A stretch of 64,000 nucleotides of DNA from Tenodera sinensis (GCA_030765045.1 CM060964.1:279170888-279234887), one strand, 5' to 3'; shown: positions 22,761-33,305, counted from the first letter of the stretch. Made by a program: numbers and translations. Notes: a model not told the origin generated them from the sequence alone.

Positions 22761-23345
22761 TTAAACTTTGCCCACACACGGCTTGTGTGTTTGAAAACAC
22801 CAACAGTAAGTTTGTTGGCATAAATAAATAATAATTACCATGTGAAGGTTATTTAATCCTGGGATACAAAGTACTTGCAATAGTAAGTCACCATTGGGGT
22901 AATTGTCTCTGATGTGAGACTGCCTTTGTGGTTTACCAGGAAAAAATACGAACTAACTTGAGAATTTAATGCCATTCTGGCAGTTTGTCACAATAGCTCA
23001 GTGGTAGAGCGTCCGCCCGGCAAGCGGAAGGTCTGTGGTTCAAATCCCAGTTGTGGCATTGAATTTTTAAGTTCCAGTTCTACCTCTTAAACTTTGCCCA
23101 CACACGGCTTGTGTGTCTGAAAACACCAACAGTAAGTTTGTTGGCATAAATAAATAATAATTAACATGGTTTCAATTGTTTCATTTTTCTGCTTCCTTAA
23201 CTATGGAAAACTGAATCAACATTACTACTTGCGCAAATGCATCATTTCAGTTACAGTCACACCTGTCAGGCATAACAATTTAATTCATGTGGATATGCCC
23301 GAGACAGTGGCTGCTTCAGCGGTATGGTAAATGCACTGGGCGAAA

Positions 23346-23504
23346 GTTTTGTTTGTATGTGAGGGCAGTGCTGGCTTCAAAGCACATGCTAATCAAGTGT
23401 TTTGTTTGCAATTGAGGGCAGTGCTGGCTTCAAAGCACATGCTAATCAAGTGTTTTTTTTGCAATTGAGGGCAGTGCTGGTCTCAAAGCACATTCCAGTC
23501 AGGT
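23346..23504. repeat. 53-bp tandem repeat, three copies
   Basis: Three head-to-tail copies of GAGGGCAGTGCTGG... starting at 23361, 23414 and 23467, a 53-bp period. Each is followed by CTTCAAAGCACATGC and a GTTTGT/TTTTTT-rich junction. The first two are nearly identical and the third is diverged. Confidence 0.85.
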
Positions 23505-24187
23505 ACAACACAGGCCCCTGGCATGTGTGAGGACTAATCCAATCAGCTCAGCATTGTCATTTACATTGCCAAAAAAAATGAACATTTTTACAAAATTATT
23601 AAACCTACCAAAACAAAACTCAGTATTTTAGATTTCTTACACATCTACTGGCCAGGTTATTTTGGTTGAAACAGTACCTTCCACTCTATATAAAGAAATT
23701 GAATTTCAAAGTTCAATAATTTTTATTTTATATTTTCAAATAAATAACTAAACAAAGATAAACAGTACATATATAAAAATTAAACAAATATCTCAAATAT
23801 ATTACACTTTTAGATATTGTTTAACAGCAACCATTACAGACGGGTCCAAATGCTTTCCAAGCCATGTGCTCCTAGCTTTGTAAGGTAAGGTTTCTTGTTA
23901 TGTCAGGTGAGTCTCAAAAGTCAACTTGCCAGCTCATACCTATCTACAAGGTTGAGGGACATAATGCATTTGTAGTTCTAAAGAAAATACCATTCCAAAA
24001 CATTTCTCTTAGACCTACTCATAAGAAAATAATTTCATTGTAAAGAAAACAACATTAACAACATACCTTAAAAAGGTAAACATGCCTAAAATTGTACTGG
24101 ACAACATGCACACAAACCAACATCATCTTCTCACGATGAGATACACGAGAATGGGTTACCCAGTTTATAGGAATTTCCTTCACTGCT

Positions 24188-24900
24188 CTAGCTTATTTTC
24201 CCAAGAACTAACCACTGTTCCCGCCAGCATGACAGCATCGCTCTCCGCATTTCAAGCCCAAAGACTTCCAAAGTAACATGAGATATGGTAATACTGGGTT
24301 CTGTGGATGTAGCCTTTGCTGCTAAATCTGCCATTTCATTTCCTGGTAAACCAATGTGACCAAAAATCCATGCACACAACACGTTAGCACCAGAAGTATA
24401 TAAAACATGGAGAGCATCCTGGATACACTGTACAATAGGATGGTAGTGGTACAGTTCATGAAGGCTCTGAACCATTCAAAATGAGGCAGTCACCTTATTT
24501 GTGACTATGCACATATAACATGGCTCAGTATATAGTATACAGCTCTGCACTATAAATGGAAGTGATATTAGGGAAACAGAAAGTACGGGGTTTGGTTCCA
24601 TAAACATAAGCACACCTAAAACCATTGGTGCTTTGAGATTCATTGGTGTAGACCAAACACTGGTCAGTGGAGCCCGACATAAATTCTAAAAAACGAGCAG
24701 ACACTAGACACAGGCATCATGGGCTTCCGGTATACAATCATTCAAGTTCTACATGGGATGTGGCACGTAACCAAGCGGGGTAGAACCTCTCCCCCTTTGG
24801 AAACATGTTAGGCATTTCAATAGTATGCCTCTTAAGAAGCTCCCGGAAAAAAACCAGCCAATCTTGGACTAAGGGAACAGTTCCTATAAGTTTGTCAGGA
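24188..24900 (-). pseudogene. LINE RNase H fragment
   Basis: Minus strand. RFLEFMSGSTDQCLVYTNES and FRCAYVYGTKPRTF (about 24700-24590), then SIYSAELYTIYT (about 24545), then GANVLCAWIFGHIGLPGNEMAD (24390-24320). These are the strand-1, ELxAI and GH.G..GNE.AD motifs of the RNase H domain found at the C-terminus of I/Jockey-type non-LTR elements. Several stops and shifts occur. Confidence 0.7.
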
Positions 24901-24955
24901 GTACTAAACTAGCAACGGAGCAGAATGGACATGTGGTACACTTGTTCCCACAGAA

Positions 24956-25270
24956 GTGAGGAAAAAGGAACTAAGTGACATGGCAGCCACAAAGCAGACA
25001 GGAGAAGTTATAAGAAATAATGGTTTAACAATGAGATTTAAGCAAGAATGGAGTAAATGGGATAATATAGAGTTGGAGATTAAAACTAAAGAATTGGAGA
25101 AGGTAAAAACCAAGATGGAAAAAATGGAAAGAAGAATGGAAAGTATGGAAGACTTCAAGAGAAGATACAACCTAATAATTTCTGGGATAGAAGAACAAAA
25201 AGGAATTGGAGCATTTCAAGAGATACAAGAATTGCTAATGAAGTTGTCTTTGTGTTTCAATCGCAAATAA
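24956..25270 (+). pseudogene. LINE ORF1 coiled-coil fragment
   Basis: An open frame of 104 codons with a coiled coil (KELEKVKTKMEKMERRMESM) followed by RRYNLIISGIEEQKG. That is the junction of coiled coil and RNA-binding domain seen in L1/R4-type ORF1 proteins. It stops soon after. It may belong to the same family as the RT pieces at 35625-37170, but nothing links them directly. Confidence 0.55.
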
Positions 25271-25289
25271 GAAATACTACGTGTACATA

Positions 25290-25620
25290 AAGCATGGATA
25301 CCGGTTTTAGATAAACTTTCAGACGCACACAACAGTTATAATAAAACCCCACCCACAACTGACCAATCACTACCGTAGCCAGCACAACAATGCCCAGCCC
25401 ACCCCCACCCACATAAATAACCGTAATGGACATTAACGGTCAAAACTTCCACTACTTCTCTGCTTCCACATTCAAACTCTGACCAGTGCAGACGGAGGAT
25501 CATGTTACCCTGATGATGCCAAGCGCAGTACTTAGTGAAACGTTGGTATCTACCATGCCTTCTAGACCACGGCCTACAAGCCCGGAAGAACTAAACATTT
25601 CGAATATTCATGAAATCCTG
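25290..25620 (+). repeat. Penelope-type terminal repeat with hammerhead-like core
   Basis: GC-richer block containing CTGATGA (25510-25516), GAAAC (25537-25541) and GUUGGUA, with the expected cleavage site after A25548. This is the short-stem-III arrangement described for Penelope-like elements. Stem II between them is weak (an imperfect 5-bp pairing). The phrase GTGAAACGTTGGTA after CTGATGATGCC is characteristic of such ends. No adjacent coding part is seen. Confidence 0.5.
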
Positions 25621-26316
25621 TATTTGACATGAAATTTTAATATCAAAGTTTAAAACATTGTATGGCTGTTGTTGAAAACAGAATTTCAAAGGAAAATGAA
25701 AGTTTAGCGTAACACGGGTAACAGAAGTACTGCAAATCGCCAAGGAGCATGACTCACAAAATTATGATGCACCAACCTCAATAGGTTGCGATGGAGCTTC
25801 TCCCCATCAACTGTTTTGACTATCACCCTTGAAATCTGAACTAATTTATCTAATATTACAACTGCAACAACAAATTACTTTTGGAATTAATTTCAAATAC
25901 TATACAACCTCAGGGGAGAGTAGTTTCAAATAAGGATCAATTTAGCGCATTAACTATTTTGAAGTGATTTAAGTTTTGTTTTTGCATTTTTAAATTCTAA
26001 TTTAAATATTATTTTTGTAACTGAAAAAGCCAAGTGTTTAGAAATTTCAAATTTTACCCATATATTATGTGACTTGTGTCAGCGGGCATATAAAATATAC
26101 CAAAATTAAGAAGTAAACCTCTTCTACTGTTCACTTTTACATGAAATGGTTATTGCATTATACTTATTACATGTTTATTATTATTGTTATTGCTATAAAT
26201 TACGGAAAAGCAAAAGTGATCTGTGTTAAATGTTTTATGACATTTACATCCAAAATTTGTTCTGTTGTTGTTTTTGTTCTCTTGCTCCTGTTCTTGCTAC
26301 TACAGAAAGATCCAAA
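25621..26316. other. Intron sequence without recognisable content
   Basis: AT-rich and gene-free. I see no repeat match elsewhere in the window. Confidence 0.4.
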
Positions 26317-26318
26317 TA

Positions 26319-27695
26319 CAGTGTGCGCACAAAGTCTGTATACCCCTAAATTAAGTTCAAACTGACGTGAAATAAAAGTACAAATTTCCAATATTTATGT
26401 AATTAAATGTTTCTCCTTACATTTTAGGAGTCCAAAACATTGGTATGTGTCCCCCCATTGTCTCTGCACAGCTGAATACACCGCCATGTTCTCGTGCTCA
26501 TCTTACTCAACATCATTGGAGTCACTGTCTGGAAAGCTACTTGCACCGCATTTTACAGTTCACCACTTGTAGCGTACTGCTGCTTCTGCACCTTCTCTTT
26601 GATGTAACCCCATAGTGCATTATCTGGAGTTGTTAGATCAGGGCTCCTTGGAGGTCATGTGAGATTGTCCAATCCTCTACCTCTACCAACAATGTCCAAA
26701 GACTGCGTTTAGACGTTGCTGAACAGCTACTGCAAGGTGAGCTGGTGCCCCATCATGTTGAAACCAAACACTGTTTATGATTCCTGCATTTTGCAGCTGT
26801 GGGAGGAGCGAGTCATCAATCATCTTGAGATAAATGTTCTGATTCTGAGGACAATTAAAAAAATATAGGCCAAACAGATGAGTTTGTGTCATTCTGGCCC
26901 AGACTATGACATGTGGTGGGTTGCACTCGATTTCTTCGAAAAAATTTGGATTTTCTGTTCCCCAGAAACAAACATTGCAGTTACAGGAACTGCGATAAAT
27001 CGCACATTCGTCTGTGAACATGACTTTTGCCTTCTCAGACATTCTTTGGAATTGTTGCATCTGAACACAAGCATTAACACATGTCTTCAAATCAGCATCT
27101 GATAATTCATTCACATTCAATGGACGCCAACACTTCATTTTCAGATTCACTTTAATGTGTTTCCTGATGGTTGATTCCGGTACCCTTAACTCTGCAGCAC
27201 GTTTCCTTAAGGATTTAACCGGAGATTGTTGGATAGATTTTTCCATGTCTGCACAAAGTCCAAGTCTGGTGGATGGTCTTCCACTTCTCGTCGCGTCGCG
27301 AACACTGCCCATGAAAAATATTTTCCATTCCCACACTAATGTCTTCTTTGTCAGTGCTGCTTTCACAAACCGTGCAACGAAATCGTCCATGACATTTTCC
27401 ATTGATTTGCCATTAATTTGATGCTCATGAATCCACACAGTGAACACTATGCGTTCCTCAATTGTGTAATCACTTGTACCACCCATTCTTTTTCAATATC
27501 TCTTCATCAAATAATTTGATTCATAAGATTTTGTTGATTTGTTGTCATATAAACAACAACAATCGAGCAATCGAAGTCGTCAACAATGGGTATCTGACAG
27601 GAGAATAATGTGAATATATACCAACCACAAAAAACATATTTACTCACATAATTTTAAATTTAGTACAGGGGTATACAGACTTTGTGCACACACCG
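26319..27695 (-). mobile_element. Tc1/mariner-superfamily element, nearly complete
   Basis: Terminal inverted repeats: CAGTGTGCGCACAAAGTC on the left and, reading inwards from the right end, CGGTGTGTGCACAAAGTC. Both continue TGTATACCCCT. Flanking TA at 26317-26318 and 27696-27697. Length is 1,377 bp, typical for an autonomous element. Confidence 0.9.
26440..27486 (-). pseudogene. Tc1/mariner-superfamily transposase, 3' frameshift
   Basis: Open for 267 codons from Met at 27486. Helix-turn-helix DNA-binding regions cover about residues 10-130 (SGRPSTR linker; SLRKRAAELRVPESTIRKHI). The catalytic domain follows, with the first Asp in VMFTDECAIYRS (about residue 157) and the second in WFQHDGAPAHLA (about residue 245). 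Just after NAVFGHCW a stop intervenes. The expected end, PPRSPDLTTPDNALWGYIKEKV with the third acidic position, continues in another frame with two stops to about 26440. A single indel plus two nonsense changes disable it. The insertion is therefore fairly young compared with the other DNA transposons here. Confidence 0.88.
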
Positions 27696-27739
27696 TACAT
27701 GCGAACTGCTATGCTGTGTTTTTCCACTAACTAAACTAA

Positions 27740-28085
27740 GCCCCGGCACAACAGCCCATGAAGGGCCAAGGCCTACTGCCCAGGTGCTGCACCCTGTACC
27801 TCTGCCCAATGCAGGCATCATTGGTGGGGTGCAGAACTGGAAAGTGGGACATGGTCAGTGCCCCGAGCCCTCCTGGCCAGTTATGCAGTCTTCTCGACCT
27901 GGGGCCGCTACTTCTCTATCAAGTAGCTCCTCAATTGGTCCCCCTGGGACCTAGCGAGGCTGAGTGCACCCCGTTCCAGACCTTCCAGAGGGGGAAAAAT
28001 TCCCATGCTGGTACCGAGGATTGAACCTGGGTCCTCCACGCCAGAGGAAAGTGTGCTACCAACTGCGCTATAGAGGCAGTCTGTG
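27740..28085 (-). mobile_element. tRNA-derived SINE (second family)
   Basis: On the minus strand, A box TAGCGCAGTTGGTAGCAC (28071-28054) and B box GGTTCAATCC (28027-28018), with a CCTCTATAGCGC-type start at about 28083. The body (GGGAATTTTTCCCCCTCTGG..., GGTCCCAGGGGGACC) runs towards 27740. It is GC-rich compared with its surroundings, as young SINEs often are. No target duplication was found. Confidence 0.7.
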
Positions 28086-28357
28086 TCCACTGCAAAAGCG
28101 GAAATACGATAACAGCAGCTAATATACACAAGGTCATGAGCATCACTTGTTTTTCTCTGCTCTGCTCGCAATCAATATTGAGTTGACATGATATCGTGCG
28201 TCTGCATTATTACCAGTGTGCTTTATTATTTAGTCCTGTACTTAGTCACAAAGTGTATTATGGCTCATCATTTGTTTTCTACTGCGCAGCATGTATTTAT
28301 TATGAATTTTTTCTAGTCAACAATTGTAGCCCATACGTACATACGTACGTACGTAAA

Positions 28358-28690
28358 TACAATTTTGCCTTTGTTCAACAAGACTCTGCAACGGCTCATA
28401 TAGCCAATCTTTCAATGAGAACAGTTGAAAGTGTGTTTCAGGACAGAATTATTAGTAGAAATTTGTGGGCCCTTCGGTCCCCTGACCTAACCCCTGCGAT
28501 TTCTATCTCTGGGGTAACTTAAAGCATAAAATGTACAAGACAAACCCAAACACTCTGGAAAAATTAAAACAAAATATCCGTCAGGAAATTGCCAGCATTT
28601 CCCAATGTGAACTACGGTGAGTGATGGATAATTTCCTAAAGAGGTGCCAAAATTGCATGGACCATGGTAACCAGTTTCAGCATGTTACAA
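28358..28690 (+). pseudogene. Transposase C-terminal remnant (long-TIR type)
   Basis: FVQQDSATAHIANLSMRTVESVF followed by DRIISRNLWALRSPDLTP and, in another frame, MYKTNPNTLEKLKQNIRQEIASIS. The QQDxATAH Asp and the RSPDLTP block are those of the Tc1/mariner-superfamily transposases also seen at 49930, 55309 and 62793 (minus). It has no intact frame. Confidence 0.7.
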
Positions 28691-28844
28691 TTATATTGGT
28701 AAGTAAACGCTTTAAAAGTAGTTTTAAAAATGCTGTATGGTTTTATCTGTGCTGTTCTATGACAGAAGCAATTGGGGATGAGCGCAGAGGACCCGTACCG
28801 ACAAAACACAGCGCAGCCAGTTCACAATCTTTTGGACCACCCAT

Positions 28845-28846
<2 letters not shown>

Positions 28847-28914
<68 letters not shown>
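28847..28914. repeat. (ACT)n microsatellite
   Basis: About 22 copies of the trinucleotide. It produces a spurious poly-Thr/poly-Val frame. Confidence 0.95.
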
Positions 28915-28915
<1 letters not shown>

Positions 28916-29116
28916 TGACGACTGTTGTTATTATTATTCTTATTGTTGTTATCATCCATCATCATCATCATTCATGGAAAACACATTATATGCATCATCT
29001 TTGTTGAACAAATTGTTTAAACAACACCATTCATGCTGTCACAAAGAGCAATATTACTTGTTTAAATATGTGTAGAAAAGAGTGTGCAGATTTCTTTTCT
29101 TTGGAAATAATTAAAT

Positions 29117-29283
29117 ATATAATAAAATGGGATAGAACTGCAACTTAAAAATTCAATGCCACAGCTGGGATTTGAATCACAGACACTCCGCTTACGAGGT
29201 GGGTGTTGCCCACACACGGCTTGTGTGTTTAAAAACACCAACAGTAAGTTTGTTGGTATAAATAAATAATAATATAATAAAAT
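29117..29283 (+). mobile_element. Palindromic-SINE family, collapsed copy with 12-bp TSD
   Basis: TSD ATATAATAAAAT at 29117-29128 and 29272-29283. The 143-bp body starts with the inverted head (GATAGAACTGCAACTT... through the inverted B box, GGATTTGAATC) and then jumps at about 29195-29208 into the sense tail (TTGCCCACACACGGCTTGTG, ACACCAACAGTAAG, TAAATAAATAAT). The centre of the palindrome is missing. Confidence 0.85.
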
Positions 29284-29533
29284 ATTTAGCTTCTGGTTTA
29301 CTCCCTGCTCACTGCATGTCAGATGAGTACACACACAAAACAAAAAGTAATGCCGTGTCCAGGTCAGGCATGATTACCTCATAAGTAAATTCTTCACCCC
29401 TTTCCCCAATACCCTCTTATCCATCACAAAACACTTGGAGCCATCTGTAGACATAAATAATGTTCGTCATAGTAACAGTAATCAACACTTTCAAACAAAT
29501 CTAGACTCTGCATAATTAGTGTATCATACTTAC

Positions 29534-29694
29534 ACCACTCTATCCATCACAGACAATGTTTCTCCTGAAAGAGAATCCCAAACACGCAACTGCCCACCAA
29601 GACAGGTGCTTACTACTATGCTGCCATCTGTTGCCATACACTCTACTTCTTGCGGATGGCCATCCAAAATCAATGGAACTGCCTCCATCACAAC
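29534..29694 (-). CDS. SCAP: SCAP, exon c (first WD40 blade)
   Basis: A 161-nt exon. Acceptor ACATCTAG before GTTGTGATGG; donor GGT/GTAAGT. It enters in phase 0 and leaves two bases (GT) that join G of the next exon as Val. The protein reads AVPLILDGHPQEVECMATDG, then IVVSTCLGGQLRVWDSLSG and ETLSVMDRV. This is the start of the cytosolic WD40 propeller of SCAP, matching the vertebrate pattern of xVPLVLRGH, IECLASDG and VWDAQTGD. It lies 9.5 kb upstream of exon d and 25 kb downstream of exon b. Chance is excluded by motif, splice signals and phase together. Confidence 0.95.
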
Positions 29695-29989
29695 CTAGAT
29701 GTTTGATGTGAATATAAGGTTAAAAAAAGCAGTTCAGTCACATTTAACATTAAATTAAAATAAAACAAAAATTATTAAAACTAAACACTAAATTTGTATT
29801 CTTAAAAAGCTCTGAAGACAACTATAGTTGGATTACTTAATTTATTAAAAGAGTACATTTTGAACACACATTGTCAATAAATTCTGGTGTAATAATTTTG
29901 TATCAATCAAATAGGATTTTAATTAAATATAGTGTTTGTTTTCTAGTTGTCATGGAATGTTGATAGAATAATGATATAACCATGTATGC

Positions 29990-30800
29990 AACAATGTTAA
30001 TTCTGCACTTAAGTTTGATTCATGTTCCTGATGTATTCTTTTATTCTTGTTTTTATGTTTCTTTCAGTTTTCCTGATGTAGGTATTTTCGGAGGCGTTGC
30101 AGTTTACCTGTTGTATTCTTAGCTTGTTTTCCTGCGGGATATCATCTTTTAATTTAGAATGTAATATCTTTCTGATTGAGTAACTGTTTTCTGGGGCCAA
30201 AATGATGTTATGCTGCTCGAAGATTTCCTGAAATTTGTAGAATGCTATTGGGTGGTATGTGAATTTCTTGAAGATCTTTTCTTTTTCATTAGGGATGAGT
30301 GTGTTGATTTCTTTTGCTCTCTTTCTGCTCTTGGCTCTTATGTACTGCTTCCTTGCACAACTTATCTTCTGTAGCTTTGTCTATTATGCTGTTCAGCTCA
30401 CGGTCATATTCATCATTGTTCATAGGGATGTTTACTAATCTGTGCCCAAGACTGTTGAGTGCTGCATGTATTTTAACTGTTTTGTTTTATGCAACTATTG
30501 GTGTGTGTGGGTTTCCTACAGGTGCTGAATGGTAGATTTTCTTTCTTTATGATTTTAAGGTCACAGAAAGGTAGATGTTCATTACATTCTTTTTCTATTG
30601 TGAAATCTATACAGTTTTCTTGAAGGTTTAGCATTTCATTCTATTGCAAAAATATTGTCAACTAAGTGGTGCTAAAGTCTGAATATTTAGGGGAATGCCT
30701 TTGTGACTCCTGTTTCTAAAGTTCTCATAAGAAGGTATGTCAATAGTGGTGATTGTGGGCTGCCCATAGCTAAACCTGAGTTCTGTTTATGTCTTCTAAC
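29990..30800 (-). pseudogene. Penelope-like element, RT and GIY-YIG remnant (minus copy)
   Basis: Minus strand. GLAMGSPQSPLLTYLLMRT at about 30775-30720 is a Penelope-like reverse transcriptase motif (MGSPxSPLLA). Downstream are a DIPQEN segment and QVNCNASENTYIRKTERNIKTRIKEYIR (30105-30020), a decayed GIY-YIG endonuclease region where YIGQTGR has become YIRKTER. Frameshifts occur between the blocks. The strongly similar plus-strand copy is at 30800-31470. Confidence 0.75.
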
Positions 30801-31470
30801 ATTCAGCATCACAGGAAACCCACGCACACCAATAGCTACGTAAAACAAAACAGTTACAATTCTTGAGAGGTAGAACTGGAACTTAAAAATTCAATGCCAC
30901 AACTGGGATTTGAGCCACAGACCTTCCGCTTACCAGTTCTACCACTCAAACTTTGCCCACACACGGCTTGTGTGTTTAAAAACACCAACAGTATGTTTGT
31001 TGGCATAAATATAGTTACAATTCTGTTCCCGACGAACAAGCAATACTCAACAGTCTTATGTACAGATTAGTAAATGTCACTATGAACAAATACAAATATG
31101 ACCATGGGCTAAACAACATAAATCACATAGCTAAAGAAAATGGAATTCACAAGGAAGCAGTACATAAGGAGGTAAAGAGAGTCTAGAACATAAAGAGAAT
31201 AAAAGAAACCAGAACTCTCCCCCTAACAAAAAAAGAAAAGATCTTCAGATTTCAGAAAATCTTCAAGCAGCGTAATATTTTGGCCCCAAAACACAGTTGC
31301 ACCATCAAAAACATTAGTAAATTCTAAATTAAAAGATGATATCCCACAGGAAAACAAGCCAGGAACATACCAGATCAGCTGGAACAACTGCAGGAAGGTC
31401 TACATCAGGAGAGCTAAAAGAAACATAAAAACCAAGAACAAAAAGAATACATCAGGAATATAAATTAGTA
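30800..31470 (+). pseudogene. Penelope-like element remnant (plus copy) with SINE inside
   Basis: Plus-strand sequence collinear with part of the minus copy at 29990-30550. It starts with the CAGGAAACCCACGCACACCA phrase (30805), is interrupted by the SINE at 30852-31024, and continues to a KTKNKKN... end near 31460. Stops in all frames. The two copies lie tail-out in inverse orientation and form a roughly 400-bp imperfect inverted repeat. Confidence 0.7.
30852..31024 (+). mobile_element. Palindromic-SINE family, collapsed copy with 12-bp TSD
   Basis: TSD AGTTACAATTCT at 30852-30863 and 31013-31024. The body starts TGAGAGGTAGAACTGG and runs through the inverted head to CTTACCAG (about 30934). 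It then switches to the sense tail (TTCTACCACTCAAACTTTGC, ACACGGCTTGTGTG, TGGCATAAAT). The junction differs from that at 29117-29283. It is inserted in the Penelope remnant, so it is younger than that. Confidence 0.88.
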
Positions 31471-32266
31471 GTAGTCTGACATTTTTAGATAAATCAACAT
31501 ACCATAAACAGAAATTCCATAATACTAATAAACATTTTGGGAAAAACAGAGCTCACAGTTAGGAAAAATTTACATTTGGAAAACCAGAAAATGCATTTTC
31601 AATTTTGAAATCCCACAAAGTGACATACTTATGTGGAGGTTCATTCAAACACCACCAGGGACAAGTCCAACCACCATGATGAATGATCCAGGCAATCAAC
31701 GAGGAATTTAGTTTTCGTAGTTCCTAAGTTTTCAGTTTTACTGAACTTCTTTCCAATAACTTTAGTGAATTATAAACTGTGTACATCAGAATCTGGAATT
31801 GGGCTGTGGAATAATTTACCTTCAATGGCAGGAAGATTAGCATTTTGGTCTGAAATTTCATTACCATAGATCTTTTTGTGGGAAAAGATCTAGACAAATT
31901 TAATTTGTGTATTACAGAGTTTTGCTGTAATAAATCATCTATTGTTTCAAGAACTGAAATCTTACGTGTTGCACTCACATGACATTCTCTACTTTATACA
32001 GCTATTCTTACAAACACTAATTCCTCTATCTACTTCATATTAACCAAGATAAACATTTGCAGAAATTATCTTGCTGCTAATTTTCTTGTAGGTGCAAGGG
32101 GAATATGGGAATACAGTAGGCTTTAAGTGATAGTAAAATCTTTTAAGAGCCAACTGCTATGTGATGGCTTTGACATTCTATTCTCTTTTCATGTCTGGGA
32201 CATAAGAAAATGAATAATGACTTCCCATTTAAGAAAAGTAGAAGTATTAGAAAATTCAAACATATA
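31471..32266. other. Intron sequence without recognisable content
   Basis: A minus-strand open frame at 31724-31978 (84 codons, ISVLETIDDLLQQNSVIHKL...) matches nothing I know and has no supporting context. Confidence 0.4.
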
Positions 32267-33179
32267 CGAAGGTCATCCAGAAAGTAAAAAACGATTGTGC
32301 ATTGTGCTCTGTGCAGACCCCCACCACTGCAATTGCATTAGCAGCAGGTAGCTTATTCCTTGTCTTCAGTGTGAGCCAAGTCTCGTTGGTGTGTGGTCAT
32401 GCTAATTGCTTTTGTAGTAATTTGAAATGGCATTGCCAATCAAAAATCCTGCTAAATGTGAAATACAAAGTGTCACTCATTTTCTGAATGCTCAAAACAT
32501 TAAGCCTATTGACATTTATAGGCAAATAAGGAATGTTTAAGGTGAAAGTGCAATTAATGAGTCATCAGTGAGGACACAAATTTGCCCACAAAACCCAAGA
32601 AGGAAAAACCAAATTTGAACACCCAGAAAGTCATGGCAACGATTTTTTGGGACCAAAAGGGTTTAATCCATATCAAGTTCATGCCGAGAGGAGCAACAAT
32701 AAACTCAGAAGCCTATTGTGAAACTCTTCAATGGCTTTGACGTGCAATTCAAAACAAGCGACGTGGAATGCTAATGGCAAAAGTGTTCTTAATCCATGAC
32801 AATGCCCCGCCTCATGCATAAGCACGAACACGGCAGGAACTTCAACACCTAAAATGGGAAATCCTTGGTCATCCTGCTTACAGTCCTGACTTGGCACCAT
32901 GCGATTATCGCTTATTCCCAAAACTTAAAAAATTTTGGGGAGGAAAACAGTTTACAAGCAATAAGGAACTCAAGCAAGCAGTGACAGCCTGACTTAAACC
33001 TTTGGCAACAAATGAGTACAACAACAGTATTAAAAAACTACTCCCACGTTACAAGCATGGTGATTACACAGAAAAGTAGTATAAAGTCCTATAAGTTTAA
33101 AAATAAAGTTTGGTGTTGATATCTTTTTTTTTTCTATTCAACCATTCTCAATCATTTCTTACTTTCTGGATGACCCTTG
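32267..33179 (+). mobile_element. mariner element, internally deleted
   Basis: Terminal repeats CGAAGGTCATCCAGAAAGTA (left) and TACTTTCTGGATGACCCTTG (right), flanked by TA. At 913 bp it is shorter than a full mariner. Transposase pieces are an N-terminal IKNPAKCEIQSV (32430), then, after a deletion near 32580, KVMATIFWDQKGLI, VFLIHDNAPPHA (second catalytic Asp), YSPDLAPCDYRLFPKL (third Asp) and HGDYTEK. The first catalytic Asp region is lost. It is related to the mariners at 44823 and 48340. Confidence 0.88.
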
Positions 33180-33216
33180 TAACAAGGAATATCTCGGAAA
33201 TAGTTCACTACGCAAA

Positions 33217-33217
<1 letters not shown>

Positions 33218-33302
<85 letters not shown>
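33218..33302. repeat. A85 homopolymer
   Basis: An uninterrupted run of about 85 A, immediately right of the mariner end. It could be an expanded retroposon tail or an assembly estimate of a longer run. Confidence 0.9.

Positions 33303-33305
<3 letters not shown>

Larger units (their letters stand above)
22453..23174 (+). mobile_element. Composite palindromic SINE with 11-bp TSD
   Basis: A unit of 700 bp (22464-23163) flanked by ACATGGTTTCA at 22453-22463 and 23164-23174. Order: an inverted tRNA-like head (22464-22608), a 7-nt loop (22609-22615), the same head in sense (22616-22760), a tail to about 22841 ending in AATAAATAATAAT, a 92-bp spacer, and a second sense copy (22933-23163) with the same tail. 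The two 145-bp arms are exact reverse complements. The single flanking duplication indicates that the composite moved as one unit. Confidence 0.85.

Noticed and set aside
28621..29007. 128-codon plus-strand frame
   Set aside because: It consists largely of the ACT microsatellite and the tail of a transposase remnant.
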